Part shown: piece after piece, positions 30,299 to 41,013 of the stretch
How positions within the stretch are numbered: position 1 is the stretch's first letter
Layout of the letters: the number at the start of each line of letters is the position of its first letter
DNA from: Novakomyces olei
Taxonomy: Eukaryota > Ascomycota > Novakomycetes > Novakomycetales > Novakomycetaceae
Assembly (NCBI GenBank): GCA_016906335.1
Contig: JADEYG010000004.1
Location: 1,153,001-1,217,000 of the forward strand
Length of the DNA: 64,000 nucleotides
Direction: 5' to 3'
Program-made: the position numbers and the translations under genes
The notes under the pieces: generated by a model
The model's input: the letters and a program-made list of their open reading frames with translations, nothing else
The model's database searches: none
What the model was told of the DNA's origin: nothing

Positions 30299-31043
30299 CT
30301 ATGCAAAAAACGTTCCAACAAGCAGTACCGTCAGACCGGTAAACGAAGAAGCAGCGACAATATTTGCGCTTCGTTTCCAGCGCGCAAACTCAATTTCTAC
30401 TGCCTCTGCGTTTTTCTCGTCTTCGTCGCTCATTAGTGGCAACCTCCACCAACAAATGGTACTGCCGGCAGCCAGTAGCGTAGTATAGAGAAGATATGGG
30501 TGCCGGACATATGTGGGCGATACCGCGTAAGCGCCGACGAAGCCAAGAGTAGCTAGAGATCCTAGTAATAGTCCAGGGATGTGTAATCTGATAAGAAAAT
30601 TAGCACATTTTGCAATAAAAAAGCGATAGAAACGAGGGCAGACAGCAGGCTGATAAAAGAAACCAAGACAGGCTAGAAGAAAGCGAAAAACAACAGGCCA
30701 AACGGGTGAGGCAATCAAGAGTAGCCAAACCCATAAGCTTAGCAGTAAAATCCTTCCTGAGAAGCACGTGAACAGTTCCGGAATAGAATAAAACAGAGAT
30801 TAAAGTTAGCTTCAACCCACTTTTTAGCTGCGCGCGTGACAGATAGAGTGGACAGCCGCGCCGAAGTGGCCAACTCGGGAATCAATACGGAAAGAGCTAC
30901 GGCACCTCCCTAAAAAAATACCCAAAAAAGATCAAAGGTCAGTATAAGGCATTTAAAAGGCGATAACCTACGGCGGCAGCTGTAAGCGACAAAGTGCCTA
31001 CAAGCTTACTGACTCCGACAATCACGCGTACACACTGATGCAT
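30299..31043 (-). CDS. Atg33/Scm4-like mitochondrial outer-membrane protein
   Basis: Three exons (31043-30972, 30909-30821, 30587-30299) join to 149 residues. Order: an N-terminal hydrophobic segment (VIVGVSKLVGTLSLTAAAGG), a loop, PGLLLGSLATLGFVGAYAV, the family-typical RHPYLLYTTLLAAGS, a charged loop (SDEDEKNAEAVEIE) and a last membrane segment, IVAASSFTGLTVLLVGTFF. The layout and the RHPYLLY motif fit fungal Atg33, which promotes mitophagy in stationary phase. The second donor is GTGGGT, slightly unusual. Confidence 0.75.
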
Positions 31044-31637
31044 TTTGTATTGCGATGATTTCGATTGTGCAAGAACAAGAGGCAGATCATAATATACGTA
31101 TGGAAATAAAAATATAATTTATCAATGTACTATTTTTTAATGCCATCTTTCATGCCTTTGAACATATAAATTAATTTTAATCTATGCGTGACATGTGAAA
31201 GAGTACTAGGAAGTAAAAGACGCAGGAAATAAAAGACGCCATATGCATAGAACTTGAATATTGTATAGAATAATGGAATTATAATGGAATATTATAATGG
31301 AATATTATAATGGAATATTATAATATATAATTTTATATCGAGTATTTTTCATGAAACTCTGAACAGCTCTAGAATGTAGAGTCGATGATTGTCTGTAGAA
31401 TCGTGGTACAAGCACCTTTCTCAAACACTTTGACAAAGTAAGCGATAACGTGTTCTATCGTAAAACGCTGCTTTACTGCAGAAGCCTGCTGTATTGCTCG
31501 AGTATAACACTCGCGATAATATACAAAACTAGTACTTGAAAGCCTTTGGATATAACGTAGAGATATCAGGTGTAAAATACATTCACATGCACGTCGCTGC
31601 ACACTCTTACTCCATGCTTGTCCTTCGCTCGCCAAAT
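31044..31637. other. Intergenic ATG33-like promoter / Est1-like 3' end
   Basis: AT-rich, with four copies of an 11-13 bp TAATGGAATAT unit near 31270-31325. No gene seen. Confidence 0.4.
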
Positions 31638-34511
31638 CTAAGTATGCAATCCCTTCCCACTCGCACTAAACTCGGTGGCATTCGCATCATACTCCAAAAA
31701 TCGGCCGAGACGACAGCTGAATTTATGCGCCAGCCAAAGGATTCTAGTCCTTCTTGCCGAGTGCCACAGAGACTCCTGTGACGGATGACTTGCTTCGTCG
31801 TAAAAGTATTGCAAAACATCGGGAATTTCAGGCTCACGTCGCCAAATCCAAGCTGTCCACGGCAGACAAAGCAGTACCGGATCCTCTGGGCACTGCAATT
31901 CCAAAGCATGAGCAGCAAAGACCGTCTCTAATGCGCCGCCAGCGCCAGCACCAGGCCCCACAGAGCCTCTGTCTCCAGCCGGACTAGAGTCTTCCGCTTT
32001 AACTTGCCTGGCCAGCCGAGTACATACCTGAGCAAGCTGTGTCCAGGGAAACAGATTGAGGAGCACGCCCATCTGCTCTGGGCCCAGGCACTCGTCGCCA
32101 CGCTCACAAAGATGGTAAATGTAGGCCATCAGCACAAAAGTCCCAGGGCCCTGCTCAGGCTCGTTCAGGCTCCAATGCACACAGGCCTCGTAAAAGCATG
32201 AAATATCCGCCAAATTCGTTACACTATTTCTCCACACAAAGGGCGAATTCTTCAAATTTTGTTTAAATTTGTCTCCGCCGTGGGAGTCAACAAACTTTTC
32301 CAGTCGGTAGCTGAGTATTAGTCGCCTCGTCGAACTGACTTCTGCGTCCCTTTCAGCTGCCATTGCTGCCTCGGGCGCCATTGCAGTCGTGCCGTCACTC
32401 ATCTCTGCATCGCGCCGCTGTATATTGCGAAGGCAAAAGAGCACACACAAACACATCGACAGTTGGTCCATGTCACTGCTGTCACTGGCAAATATTTGCT
32501 CAACCAACGCCCTAAATTCGTTGGGAGACTCGCCGGCCAGCAAGCAATGCATTAGATACACATCGAGTCCCGGACCGTAGCGGACACGTGGGTCTGTGCT
32601 GCTTAGAGAACCATCAAACTGCCCACAGTACTGAGCAATGTAGGCAAGGATGAACGTGCCATAGTCCCTGGCGGGCTGCCTGCACATGGACGAGGCCAGT
32701 GAGGAAGCCAGATTGTCGTAAATGTCCTCGTCAAACATTGTAGATACAAGCAACGAGTCGCCAGCATCTCGCTCGTAAGCTAGGGCCCTTGTGGTCAAGT
32801 CCAGTCTTAAATCTGACGCCTGTGAAAACGAAAGACTGCCTATACTGGACGCCGGAGTAGGCTGTTTGCTGTCCAGCTGCCGGGGACTGATGCTTGCTCG
32901 CAAGTCCGAGTTTTGTCCTCTTTCAAAGCTTGTATTTTCGTCGTGAATAAACGTGATTGAGGATTCAAGTATATTTGCCATCAACTGCAGGACCAGAGCC
33001 TGCTCACACCCGGCCTGCTCGTACACCACACCGAGGGAGAAGTAAGTTTCCAGCAGAACGATCTCCAAGATTTCCCTTATTGCCGGCGGACTGGTAGAGC
33101 GGGAAAACTGGGTAAAAGGCTGCAGTACATTTGCATACAATCGCGAGAATATACGGTGACGGTAGACGAGATGCTTCGTTCCTGCTGAGGCTGACGGAGT
33201 CTGCGTCAGCATTATAAAATCCCAAAATCGATCAAACGCCTCAAAGTACCGATCAACACACTCTAACAATACCTTGAACGCTGGACTAGTGCCGCCTACT
33301 CTAGAGTCTGCGCCTTGAGTGTCATTGGTTAGTAAATCACCAGCGTCCCAAAAGGCATTTACATTTACGCCATGTCCAGAGCCCCTGCCAGCTCCTACGG
33401 TCCCAGGCCCGGTAACCACTCGGCCCATACATTTACAAAACTTGGCCTCGCTTACGCACAAGGCAGCGTATGCGTCTTGCAGGCATTTTACAAAATCATC
33501 AAAGTCGATTGCACGAGTTTCCAGTGCAGGTTTACGTGCTGCACGTTGCAAGAGCGAGTACTGTACAGGCGCCGGCTGGTGAGCATGAGGAGACGGCTGT
33601 TGGTAGTGTTGCTGGTACGGCTGTGCTGGAGACTGCTGCTTGTACCGCTTTCCCCTTGCCAGTTCCGTATCGACACTATTGCTGCCATCCCGACCAGGCC
33701 CGGGATTAGTGCTGCGACCGGCTCCGCGTCCACTCCGGCCTCCACTCCGGCCTCCACTCCGGCCCCGGCTCCGGCCCCGGCCCCGGCTGCCACGTGCAGG
33801 CAATTGCAGGGCAGACTGAGGCGGCAGCTGTGACTGTGACTGAGGCTGGGCATTGTCCCTGTCCCTATTTTCTTTGGCCGCCGGACCGGCAAATGCGTTA
33901 CCGGCTAACGCTCCGGCTCTAGCCGTACTGCCTTCCAGGCTGTTTGTGGCCTGAGCTTTGCTCCCACTGCTTAGCTGTACGGAAAACCCTGCATTGTGTA
34001 ACTGCCGCGGGCCGGTGGATTCCTGCAGCGAATCCTGCTTGCGATCGGGTTTAAGAGCCGTCGGTTTGCCCTGAGCAGACACGGCAAAAGGCCGTGCCAC
34101 TCTGTTCTCGTCAGCCTCGCGTCTGGCGCCCGCCTCCATCTCGACAAACGGCAGAGGGTGCACCTCGTTTGCACTATTCCTATACCCATTGCTATCGCTA
34201 TTGCTATTGCTATTGCTATTGCTATTGCCATTGCCATCACGGTCTCCACTGGCTGACGGCCTGGAACGCGTAAGCAGCCGGACCGGTTCACGGACAGCCC
34301 TGCCGCCGGTGCCGGTCTCAAGAGCCAAAGATTGGGAGTCAGGAGCCGAAGATTTGGCTGCTCGAGAGCCACGCAGAGGACGTCCTCGGGTGGAAGAAGC
34401 GAGCTTGCCTCTCTGCGGATTCGTGCTCCTCGTGTAATGCTGGAGAGGCATTGCGCCAGCGCGAGTCGCAGGCGATCCTGATTCTTCGGAATCACTGCCG
34501 CCCGCTGCCAT
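31638..34511 (-). CDS. Est1/Ebs1/SMG7-like DNA/RNA-binding domain protein
   Basis: A single exon of 957 residues. The first ~300 residues are disordered, with an alternating Asn/Ser run and an RGG-like block rich in Arg, Gly and Ser (RGRGRSRGRSGGRSGGRSGR). The middle is helical (FDDFVKCLQDAYAALC, YFEAFDRFWDFIM). The C-terminal end resembles the Est1 DNA/RNA-binding domain of fungal SMG7-type proteins: ELQCPEDPVLLCLPWTAW, then ARRTRILWLAHK and RFLEYDANATEFS. Such proteins act in telomerase recruitment or nonsense-mediated decay. The N-terminal 14-3-3-like domain is not obvious, so the assignment rests on the C-terminus. Confidence 0.6.
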   Translation of the reverse strand: MAAGGSDSEESGSPATRAGAMPLQHYTRSTNPQRGKLASSTRGRPLRGSRAAKSSAPDSQSLALETGTGGRAVREPVRLLTRSRPSASGDRDGNGNSNSNSNSNSDSNGYRNSANEVHPLPFVEMEAGARREADENRVARPFAVSAQGKPTALKPDRKQDSLQESTGPRQLHNAGFSVQLSSGSKAQATNSLEGSTARAGALAGNAFAGPAAKENRDRDNAQPQSQSQLPPQSALQLPARGSRGRGRSRGRSGGRSGGRSGRGAGRSTNPGPGRDGSNSVDTELARGKRYKQQSPAQPYQQHYQQPSPHAHQPAPVQYSLLQRAARKPALETRAIDFDDFVKCLQDAYAALCVSEAKFCKCMGRVVTGPGTVGAGRGSGHGVNVNAFWDAGDLLTNDTQGADSRVGGTSPAFKVLLECVDRYFEAFDRFWDFIMLTQTPSASAGTKHLVYRHRIFSRLYANVLQPFTQFSRSTSPPAIREILEIVLLETYFSLGVVYEQAGCEQALVLQLMANILESSITFIHDENTSFERGQNSDLRASISPRQLDSKQPTPASSIGSLSFSQASDLRLDLTTRALAYERDAGDSLLVSTMFDEDIYDNLASSLASSMCRQPARDYGTFILAYIAQYCGQFDGSLSSTDPRVRYGPGLDVYLMHCLLAGESPNEFRALVEQIFASDSSDMDQLSMCLCVLFCLRNIQRRDAEMSDGTTAMAPEAAMAAERDAEVSSTRRLILSYRLEKFVDSHGGDKFKQNLKNSPFVWRNSVTNLADISCFYEACVHWSLNEPEQGPGTFVLMAYIYHLCERGDECLGPEQMGVLLNLFPWTQLAQVCTRLARQVKAEDSSPAGDRGSVGPGAGAGGALETVFAAHALELQCPEDPVLLCLPWTAWIWRREPEIPDVLQYFYDEASHPSQESLWHSARRTRILWLAHKFSCRLGRFLEYDANATEFSASGKGLHT

Positions 34512-35219
34512 TCACGTTAAACTGGACACAATTGCTCTGATCGCTGCTCGTTCAGTATTTTGTCAGTTTAAGAGAGCTAATCTTGCTGCTGCGTGAGGCA
34601 GTCCATCCTGGACTCGGAAGAATCGCAGTGTATGACGCAGATGACGTACGGTTAATGCACCGGGGACTGAAATGCGTGATTGCGGTGCCGCCGCGTCGTC
34701 ATTCTGTGACCTTTTTCTTTTGGCACAGCGTCCACGTGAAAAGTCCTAGTCGCCTCTCATAGTATAAATAATTTGTATTTTTATATATGTAATGCGCTAT
34801 CGACCATCGACGTCAATCCATTTTTTATGTAAGGGAATTATAAAGCAAAGTTTTTATTGTATGGTTGCGCCCATATTATATTTCTATGGTATTTGTGTTG
34901 AAACTGTTGAATTTGTATTATTGTTTTAATTGTATAATTGTATAATTGTATAATTGTATAATTGTATAATTGTATAATTGTATAATTGTATAATTGTATA
35001 ATTGTATAATTGTATAATTGTATAATTGTATAATTGTATAATTGTATAATTGTATGTATAATTGTATAATTGTTGCATTCTACCATTGCAACATTTTATT
35101 ATCGGCGTTTCTTGTGCTTATCGCCAAGCAATACGTGTCAGAATAAGAGCCGCGACACGGTATCGAGCAAATATCACTGAAAAAGTTTGAGATAGCTTCG
35201 AGGCAGCAGGCGGCACGCT
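34512..35219. promoter_or_regulatory. Divergent spacer Est1-like/MET2
   Basis: A CACGTG (34733-34738), the Cbf1-type site of methionine genes, lies about 480 bp upstream of MET2. The 8-bp minisatellite follows. Confidence 0.5.
34927..35072. repeat. 8-bp minisatellite (TATAATTG)
   Basis: About 17 tandem units, one interrupted, 150-290 bp before the MET2 start. Confidence 0.95.
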
Positions 35220-37024
35220 ATGCCAGAGTACTACGACATGCAGGGACAAGAGCGTCTAAGTAAGACGGCGCTTCCTTTGCTGGCGGCTAATGGAGTGTAG
35301 AACACATCGATCAAGAGCCGGAGAATCCGTTTGCCCATCTTGTGCCGCAGCAAGACATCGCGGTACTGCCGCACTTTGCTCTTGAGAGCGGAGTCGTACT
35401 GAAAGAGGCGCCGATTGCGTACAAGACTTGGGGCCGATTGAACGAGGCAAAGAACAATTGTGTCGTTCTGTGCCACGCTCTCACTGGCAGCGCTGATGCT
35501 GCCGACTGGTAGGCCGATCGATACTTTTCTGCGCTAATTCCAGGTGGGGTCCATTGTTTGGCCGCGGCAAGGCTTTCGACCCGTCCCGGTTCTTCATCGT
35601 CTGCTTAAACAGCTTAGGATCGCCTTATGGCAGCGTGAGCCCCGTCACAAACTGCCCCGAGACGGGAGAGCATTACGGTCCCGAGTTCCCGCTCACGACA
35701 GTGCGGGACGACGTGCGTGCACATAAACTAGTATTGGACGATTTGGGAGTGAAGCAGATTGCAATGGCCGTAGGCGGCTCTATGGGCGGAATGCTCGTGC
35801 TTGAGTGGACGTTTTACCGCGATTTTGTTCGTTCTATTGTGCCTATTGCCACCTCGGCCCGACATTCCGCGTGGTGTATTAGCTGGGGCGAAGCGCAGCG
35901 GCAGAGTATTTATTCCGACCCGAAATACTGTGACGGGTACTACTCCTTCCACGATGTAAGCACCCAACCCGTCGTACTCTGCGGACGATCTTTGCTTTTT
36001 CTTTTACTGGCCTTGCCGTGTACTATTCTGTATACACTGTAGCATTCTTGGACATTGGCGTCTGTTTGGACTGCTGGAAGGCATAAAGCGATTGTCTATG
36101 GTTTGCCTTGATCTATATTTCAATGTACATTAGGCACATTTATGTGACTAGACGTGCCGTATCCGCCTTGGGCTGTTTGCCCGCCTTGCACCTCTCAAAC
36201 ATTTCAATCTCTTTTGAATTTAAACCAATAATCTAACGCAACAGCCGCCCGAGTTTGGTCTCGGAGCAGCACGAATGTCGGCTCTGCTCACGTATCGATC
36301 ACGCAACAGTTTCGAGACCCGTTTTGGCCGCAACGTCCCCGATCCCTCACGCAATCCTTACCCTGAGTCCACCGGAGCCGGGTCTGTTCGCACGCCAAAG
36401 GAAGAACATTGGACTATTCATAACGAAGGCAATCTCAACCGTGGAAGCCCCCGACTGCGTAAAAGCTCACCTTCTCTGCCTGCGCCAGCAGATCAAGCAC
36501 CAGACTCACCGGTGTTCGAATCCCCCGTAGCGGCAATGTCTAGAGCACCTACAAAGTTTTCAGCGCAAGGGTACTTGCGCTACCAGGCGAAAAAATTTGT
36601 TGCTCGTTTCGATGCCAATTGCTATATCGCCATTACCCGCAAACTGGACACGCACGATATATCGCGTGGCCGGTTTGATACGCTGGAGGAGGCTTTGGCT
36701 TCAATCAAACAGCCTTGTCTCGTGCTGGGGATTGAGTCTGACGGACTCTTCACTTTTGGAGAGCAGAAACAGATCGCTGAGCATATTGAAAATGCTCAGC
36801 TGAAGCGCATTGTCTCGCCGGAAGGCCATGACGGGTTTCTCCTTGAGTTTGATCAGGTCAATCAGTTTGTGACTGGGTTCCAACGTTCTGTACTCCCAGA
36901 GCTGATGGAGGCACCGCCCTTGGCCAGTGAAGCAGGGTCGGAGCAGACGAAGGCAGTGGAGGAGGAGGAAGCAAAGCCGCGTGCCAGTGTTTTCGGTGAG
37001 GTTGATGATATTACCACGTGGTAA
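35220..37024 (+). CDS. met2: Homoserine O-acetyltransferase
   Basis: Four exons (35220-35259, 35301-35508, 35544-35955, 36245-37024) give 479 residues. The enzyme acetylates homoserine with acetyl-CoA, the branch step to methionine. It has the alpha/beta-hydrolase fold with the oxyanion strand CHALTGSADAADWWGPL spanning intron 2, nucleophile Ser about 162 in AVGGSMGGMLVLEW, catalytic Asp in ESDGLFTF and His in PEGHDGFLLE. FGLGAARMSALLTYRS starts exon 4. A ~60-residue Pro/Ser-rich loop after SFETRFGRN is typical of fungal enzymes. The first exon is only 40 nt. The last residues (GEVDDITTW) match the family end. Confidence 0.95.
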
Positions 37025-37758
37025 GCCGTAAGCAAATGTATTGCTAATGGGGACATTGGCTCCCGTCTGCGTATGAATAGAACATCATTTTGTATCATAT
37101 TGGCCCTTTCAGTATATTTACGTTTGTGTATTTCGTAGATCAGCCATCGAGTATACGAGCATTGCCATCATCGTGGCATAATCGATTATCAGGCCAATGA
37201 TGAAAGAGCGATAGTGTGGCCAACGCTATAGAGAGTGTTTGCAAGACACAGCAATGAAAGGCGCGCGTCTGCTTTTACTATTCATAATATTCATAATATT
37301 CATAATATTCATAATATTCATAATATTCATAATATTCATAATATTCATAATATTCATAATATTCATAATATTCATAATATTCATAATATTCATAATATTC
37401 ATAATATTCATAATATTCATCTTGTAAATGCGCATTACTTGTAAACTTAAGTCCCACAGAGAATATTCCATATCGGCATACAGCATTACTTTGAAAGGTT
37501 CTAGAATCGTCCGGCACTGCGGTCCTGATTAGCCTCTTTGGGATTTATCGAATTCGCTATTGCAACCCAATTGGGAAGACAAGAGAAGACGCTAGAAGTG
37601 ACGCGTGTCTTCCTGGTCTGAATCGAAAATGACGAATCGTGCACGAGCAAAGTATAAAAGGACACTGCCTCAACTCGAAACCTCATCACTCAAAAAGATT
37701 GAATCTGACAGTTCAAAAGAAAGCTTCAGCAAACATCTCTACTACACATACTACTACC
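37025..37758. promoter_or_regulatory. MET2 3' end and HSP20 promoter
   Basis: Holds a 9-bp minisatellite, heat-shock elements GAATATTC (37461-37468) and TTCTAGAA (37499-37506), and TATAAAAG (37653-37660), about 100 bp before the HSP20 ATG. Confidence 0.7.
37278..37420. repeat. 9-bp minisatellite (ATATTCATA)
   Basis: About 16 perfect tandem units. As the unit is a multiple of three, all frames stay open and mimic proteins on both strands; none is real. Confidence 0.97.
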
Positions 37759-38283
37759 ATGGTCAACACAAACGGAGCTCAACGCCCTCTCCACTTGGGC
37801 GACGTCATTGAAGCCTTCCTTGGCCCTGACGCTCGATTCGAAGCATCTTGGGACCCTTCTCAGGCCTCGGCTCAGGCCTCGGCTGGTGCAGCGGCAAAAC
37901 CGACACGGGGAAAGCGACAGCCGACTTACTATGAGCCTTTAGTGGACGTGTACGATGCTAAAGACGTGGAGGTTTACGCATACGTTCCCGGAGTGGAAAA
38001 AGCCGATATCAGTATTGATTTTGATAGCACTTCCTCAGTCTTGGCAATTACTGGCGAACGCAAGCGTCCGTTTACGGAGGATGACGAGAAGAAGGATGTG
38101 CGAGCTCTCTACGTAGAGTCTCCAGCGGGGCGCTTTGAGCGACGACTGAACTTGAATAATTTGACAACTGCCGATCGCCAATTTGATGCAGACGGAATTA
38201 AGGCTTCGCTGGAGAACGGGTTGCTTCGAGTTCTTGTGCCCAAGAAAGAACGGGACACATCTCGCAAGATTGCGATTGCATAA
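37759..38283 (+). CDS. Small heat-shock protein (Hsp20/alpha-crystallin)
   Basis: A single exon of 174 residues. The alpha-crystallin domain spans about residues 55-165: PLVDVYDAKDVEVYAYVPGV, ITGERKRPF, GRFERRLNLNN, then IKASLENGLLRVLVPKKE, where the GLLRVLVP block is the family hallmark. A C-terminal IAIA mimics the I-x-I tail used in oligomer packing. It is an ATP-independent holdase. Upstream in-frame ATGs exist, but the ATG at 37759 follows TATAAAAG by ~100 bp and begins the family-like N-terminus. Two heat-shock elements indicate Hsf1 control. Confidence 0.95.
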   Translation: MVNTNGAQRPLHLGDVIEAFLGPDARFEASWDPSQASAQASAGAAAKPTRGKRQPTYYEPLVDVYDAKDVEVYAYVPGVEKADISIDFDSTSSVLAITGERKRPFTEDDEKKDVRALYVESPAGRFERRLNLNNLTTADRQFDADGIKASLENGLLRVLVPKKERDTSRKIAIA

Positions 38284-38657
38284 AAGCGTTCATTTCTATT
38301 TTGATACCATTTCACAAAGATCCATTTCGAATAAATTTTATTGCTATCGATTTGTTGGCACTCAGCTTAAGTTGATGCTTATACCCGCTTCGTATGAAGA
38401 CTGATTGTTTTACTGCATACAGTTCAGATTATATTAATATGATTCTAAATCAAATACTTTGTCAATCTTTTTAATCATGGCGCTTGGAAAAAAACGGAAT
38501 ATGTATAAGGGAATATTATATTATATTCGTTAACGCAAACTCATTCACCTAGAGTGAATAGACGCAAAAGGTCAAGTACAAACTTTTAGGCTTGGTGCAA
38601 ATGCTTATCATCAAATTAAATAAAATAATACTGCCTATTGTAAGGCTAAATCCACAC
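38284..38657. other. Convergent spacer HSP20/SYO1
   Basis: AT-rich; nothing recognised. Confidence 0.4.
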
Positions 38658-40676
38658 TCACACTACCCTGTACTCATCTGCCTTGTAAGAAATAAAGGCA
38701 AACAAATTGTCTACCGCCATATCTCCTGCTTCTCTTATATCCCCAAACTTTCGACGGTCCACACCCTTAACACGAGCCTTCAGCCCTGGAGCAATTTGCT
38801 CTAACCGTGGTAGAAACTCAAGTTGCCGGAACACCGGTTCATCGTACAAATATTCTTTGTCTCCATAAATGTCGAAAATCGCATTGGCTGCTTCTAATAC
38901 TACCTGTAAAGCAATTGCAGTTTCTGCCATGACTCCACGCGAAAGAAGAGTTATTAAAAATACACCAATTGCCCTATTTACCTGCACATCACTGCGTTGA
39001 CCCAAAACTGCCAGCGTACTGATACATCGTACTTGTGTCTCCTCGTCACAAAGCCGTGAAAGCTCCATCAGTTTATTTGCCTGATCAATGGTCGGTGGAT
39101 TGCTAGTTAATCTTGCTTGAGCCAATAAACAGCCACAAAATGCCCTTAGATCGCGCTGGTTCCATTTGATTAAAAGATCTGCAATTGGCATTAGATTGAA
39201 ACAGGCAACGTTAGTGGCACAAACGAGTCGTCCGCTATCTACGGCCCAAAGGTAATTATTCAAGCAGTCCAACATGACCTCAATCAAGTCGGTAAAGTAC
39301 TCTGCTCCCCCCTCGCCGGGTGCAAAATTTGGCTGAGCGACAAAGTCAAAGACTTTAACAATGTCGGGAATGACGAGGGCTTCAAATTGTGAGGTATCCG
39401 TGCTGACATTAAATGAATCGTTTTCCGTTTTTATTACGTCATTGGGACTAATATCGTCAGACTGATCCATTTCGTCAGCTTCCCCATTTTGCGGTCCTCC
39501 TTCATCCGTAATTTTCCAAAAGAAGCGTGCCAAAATCTCTAAAGCAATTTGACCAGCCAGAACGGTTGTTGGGACAACTGTTCTGACCCAATCGTCTTTT
39601 GCGTACGCTGAACGAGACCATTGGAAGACTTCAGCCTGTTGGAAAATCCCTGACAGTTCACGCACACAAGCATTTCCGAGTTCCTGTATCCTCTTATCGA
39701 CCTGCCGCGATGAAGGATGGTTGAAATTTATAGCAATACCCACCACGTAAGCTCGCGCATCACCTTCTAAAGTGCCACTCGCGTACAAATTTAGCAGCCG
39801 ATCTATCAACGTGGGAGTTAAATGGTCTTCAACTTGAGAATTATCATCCGTAAGGGTGAAGAGAAATTGAATAGCTGAGGAGTGTAGGGGTCTTAGTAAA
39901 GGGGAATCACTGCAAACAATTTGTTCTATTAACACCAGCGGTTGTGTGGCATTAACGCCCTGTAAAATCTGATCGGTGCATTCGCTGAGGAAGGAGAAGA
40001 TGCCAAATATATTCTCCAAAGTGTTAGAAAGAGAAACTGCTGTATCTTTCTCCAAATGATCAGAGTTTATGCTATTAAATATCTGCAAGTTAGCGCAATG
40101 CGACCAGAAATTCAAACTCAGCAAGAAGACGCGAAGGCAGTTAGACCAAAAAAAAGGGACAAATACTAAAATAAATAATGACTCTACAGCCAACGATAAG
40201 GAGAATATCGACTATAAATAGCCATATACATAACAATTGAAATCGTACCCTTTGTGCTAGTGGAGCCAAAGCCACAATTATCCCACGACGGAAAAGGTCT
40301 TTACTCTCTTCCTCATCATCTGCTACAATGTTTCGGAGAGCCCCAGTGCAATGTAAAACGACATCTATGCTCTCGTCGCTCAGACCATCAATAAGCTTTT
40401 GGCCGATGCTCGATTGTAGAAGCTGAGACTTCGCCTGCTCATCAGTCTCGAGCAAAGACGCAACCGCTGAAGCTGCCCAGGCTCTCTCTGAGGCATCGGT
40501 AGATTTTAACTATAATAGCAATTAGTTTATTGCAAGGTGATAGATAATCTTACTTTGATCGCGATTGGTAAAACATTCCCTTCTTCTTGGTTCAAAACTT
40601 TTGTTTCAGAATTGCGCGAGCCTAAAGGAGTAACACGTGCGCGCCGATTTGATCGACGTGCTTTTGAACGACCCAT
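38658..40676 (-). CDS. syo1: Symportin Syo1 (HEATR3-like)
   Basis: Three exons (40676-40554, 40509-40249, 40082-38658) join to 602 residues. Syo1 co-imports ribosomal proteins L5 and L11 with Kap104 and delivers them to the 5S RNP. The basic N-terminus (MGRSKARRSNRRARV) fits an import signal. ARM/HEAT repeats follow (ASERAWAASAVASLL, VVLHCTGALRNIVADDEE), with an acidic loop (ADEMDQSDDISPND) as in the family. The C-terminal block is ARVKGVDRRKFGDIREAGDM, then VDNLFAFISYK. The last exon starts right after TTGCAG, preceded by CTAAC. Confidence 0.9.
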
Positions 40677-41013
40677 TTGCAATCGGCCAAGTTTGACTGA
40701 AGCCAGTTATCGAATGAAAATATAATTTTTTATTTATGAACAAGAATAATAATAGATTAGAAATGTAATGTTAATATTATAGAAAAGTTTAATGCTGTAA
40801 TATGTAATCTGTTTCGAAATTTAATCAATCGCGATTTCGTGTTGGCTACCCAAAGACGTGGACATCAAGTCCGATGGATGCTCGACCTAATCTTTAACTC
40901 AGCAAGAAATCGACCGCTGCCTATTCAAACAATCAATAGTGTCATATCTGCTGATAGCCTTCAATAACATCTGTTAAAGCTGGCTGCTACCTGCGTAGCT
41001 TTAATGTCTGTTG
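40677..41013. promoter_or_regulatory. Divergent spacer SYO1/MLH1
   Basis: Contains a short uORF (ATG at 41004, stop ending 41024: ATG TCT GTT GAT GGA CAG TGA) that overlaps the MLH1 ATG at 41014 out of frame. Confidence 0.5.

Noticed and set aside
36500-36530. tRNA-like T-arm (GGTGTTCGAATCCCCC)
   Set aside because: It lies inside the MET2 coding sequence in frame, and no acceptor or D-arm partner exists.
37226-37517. Minus-strand frames of repeated Tyr-Glu-Tyr or Asn-Ile-Met
   Set aside because: Produced by a 9-bp repeat whose length is a multiple of three; no codon signature beyond the repeat.
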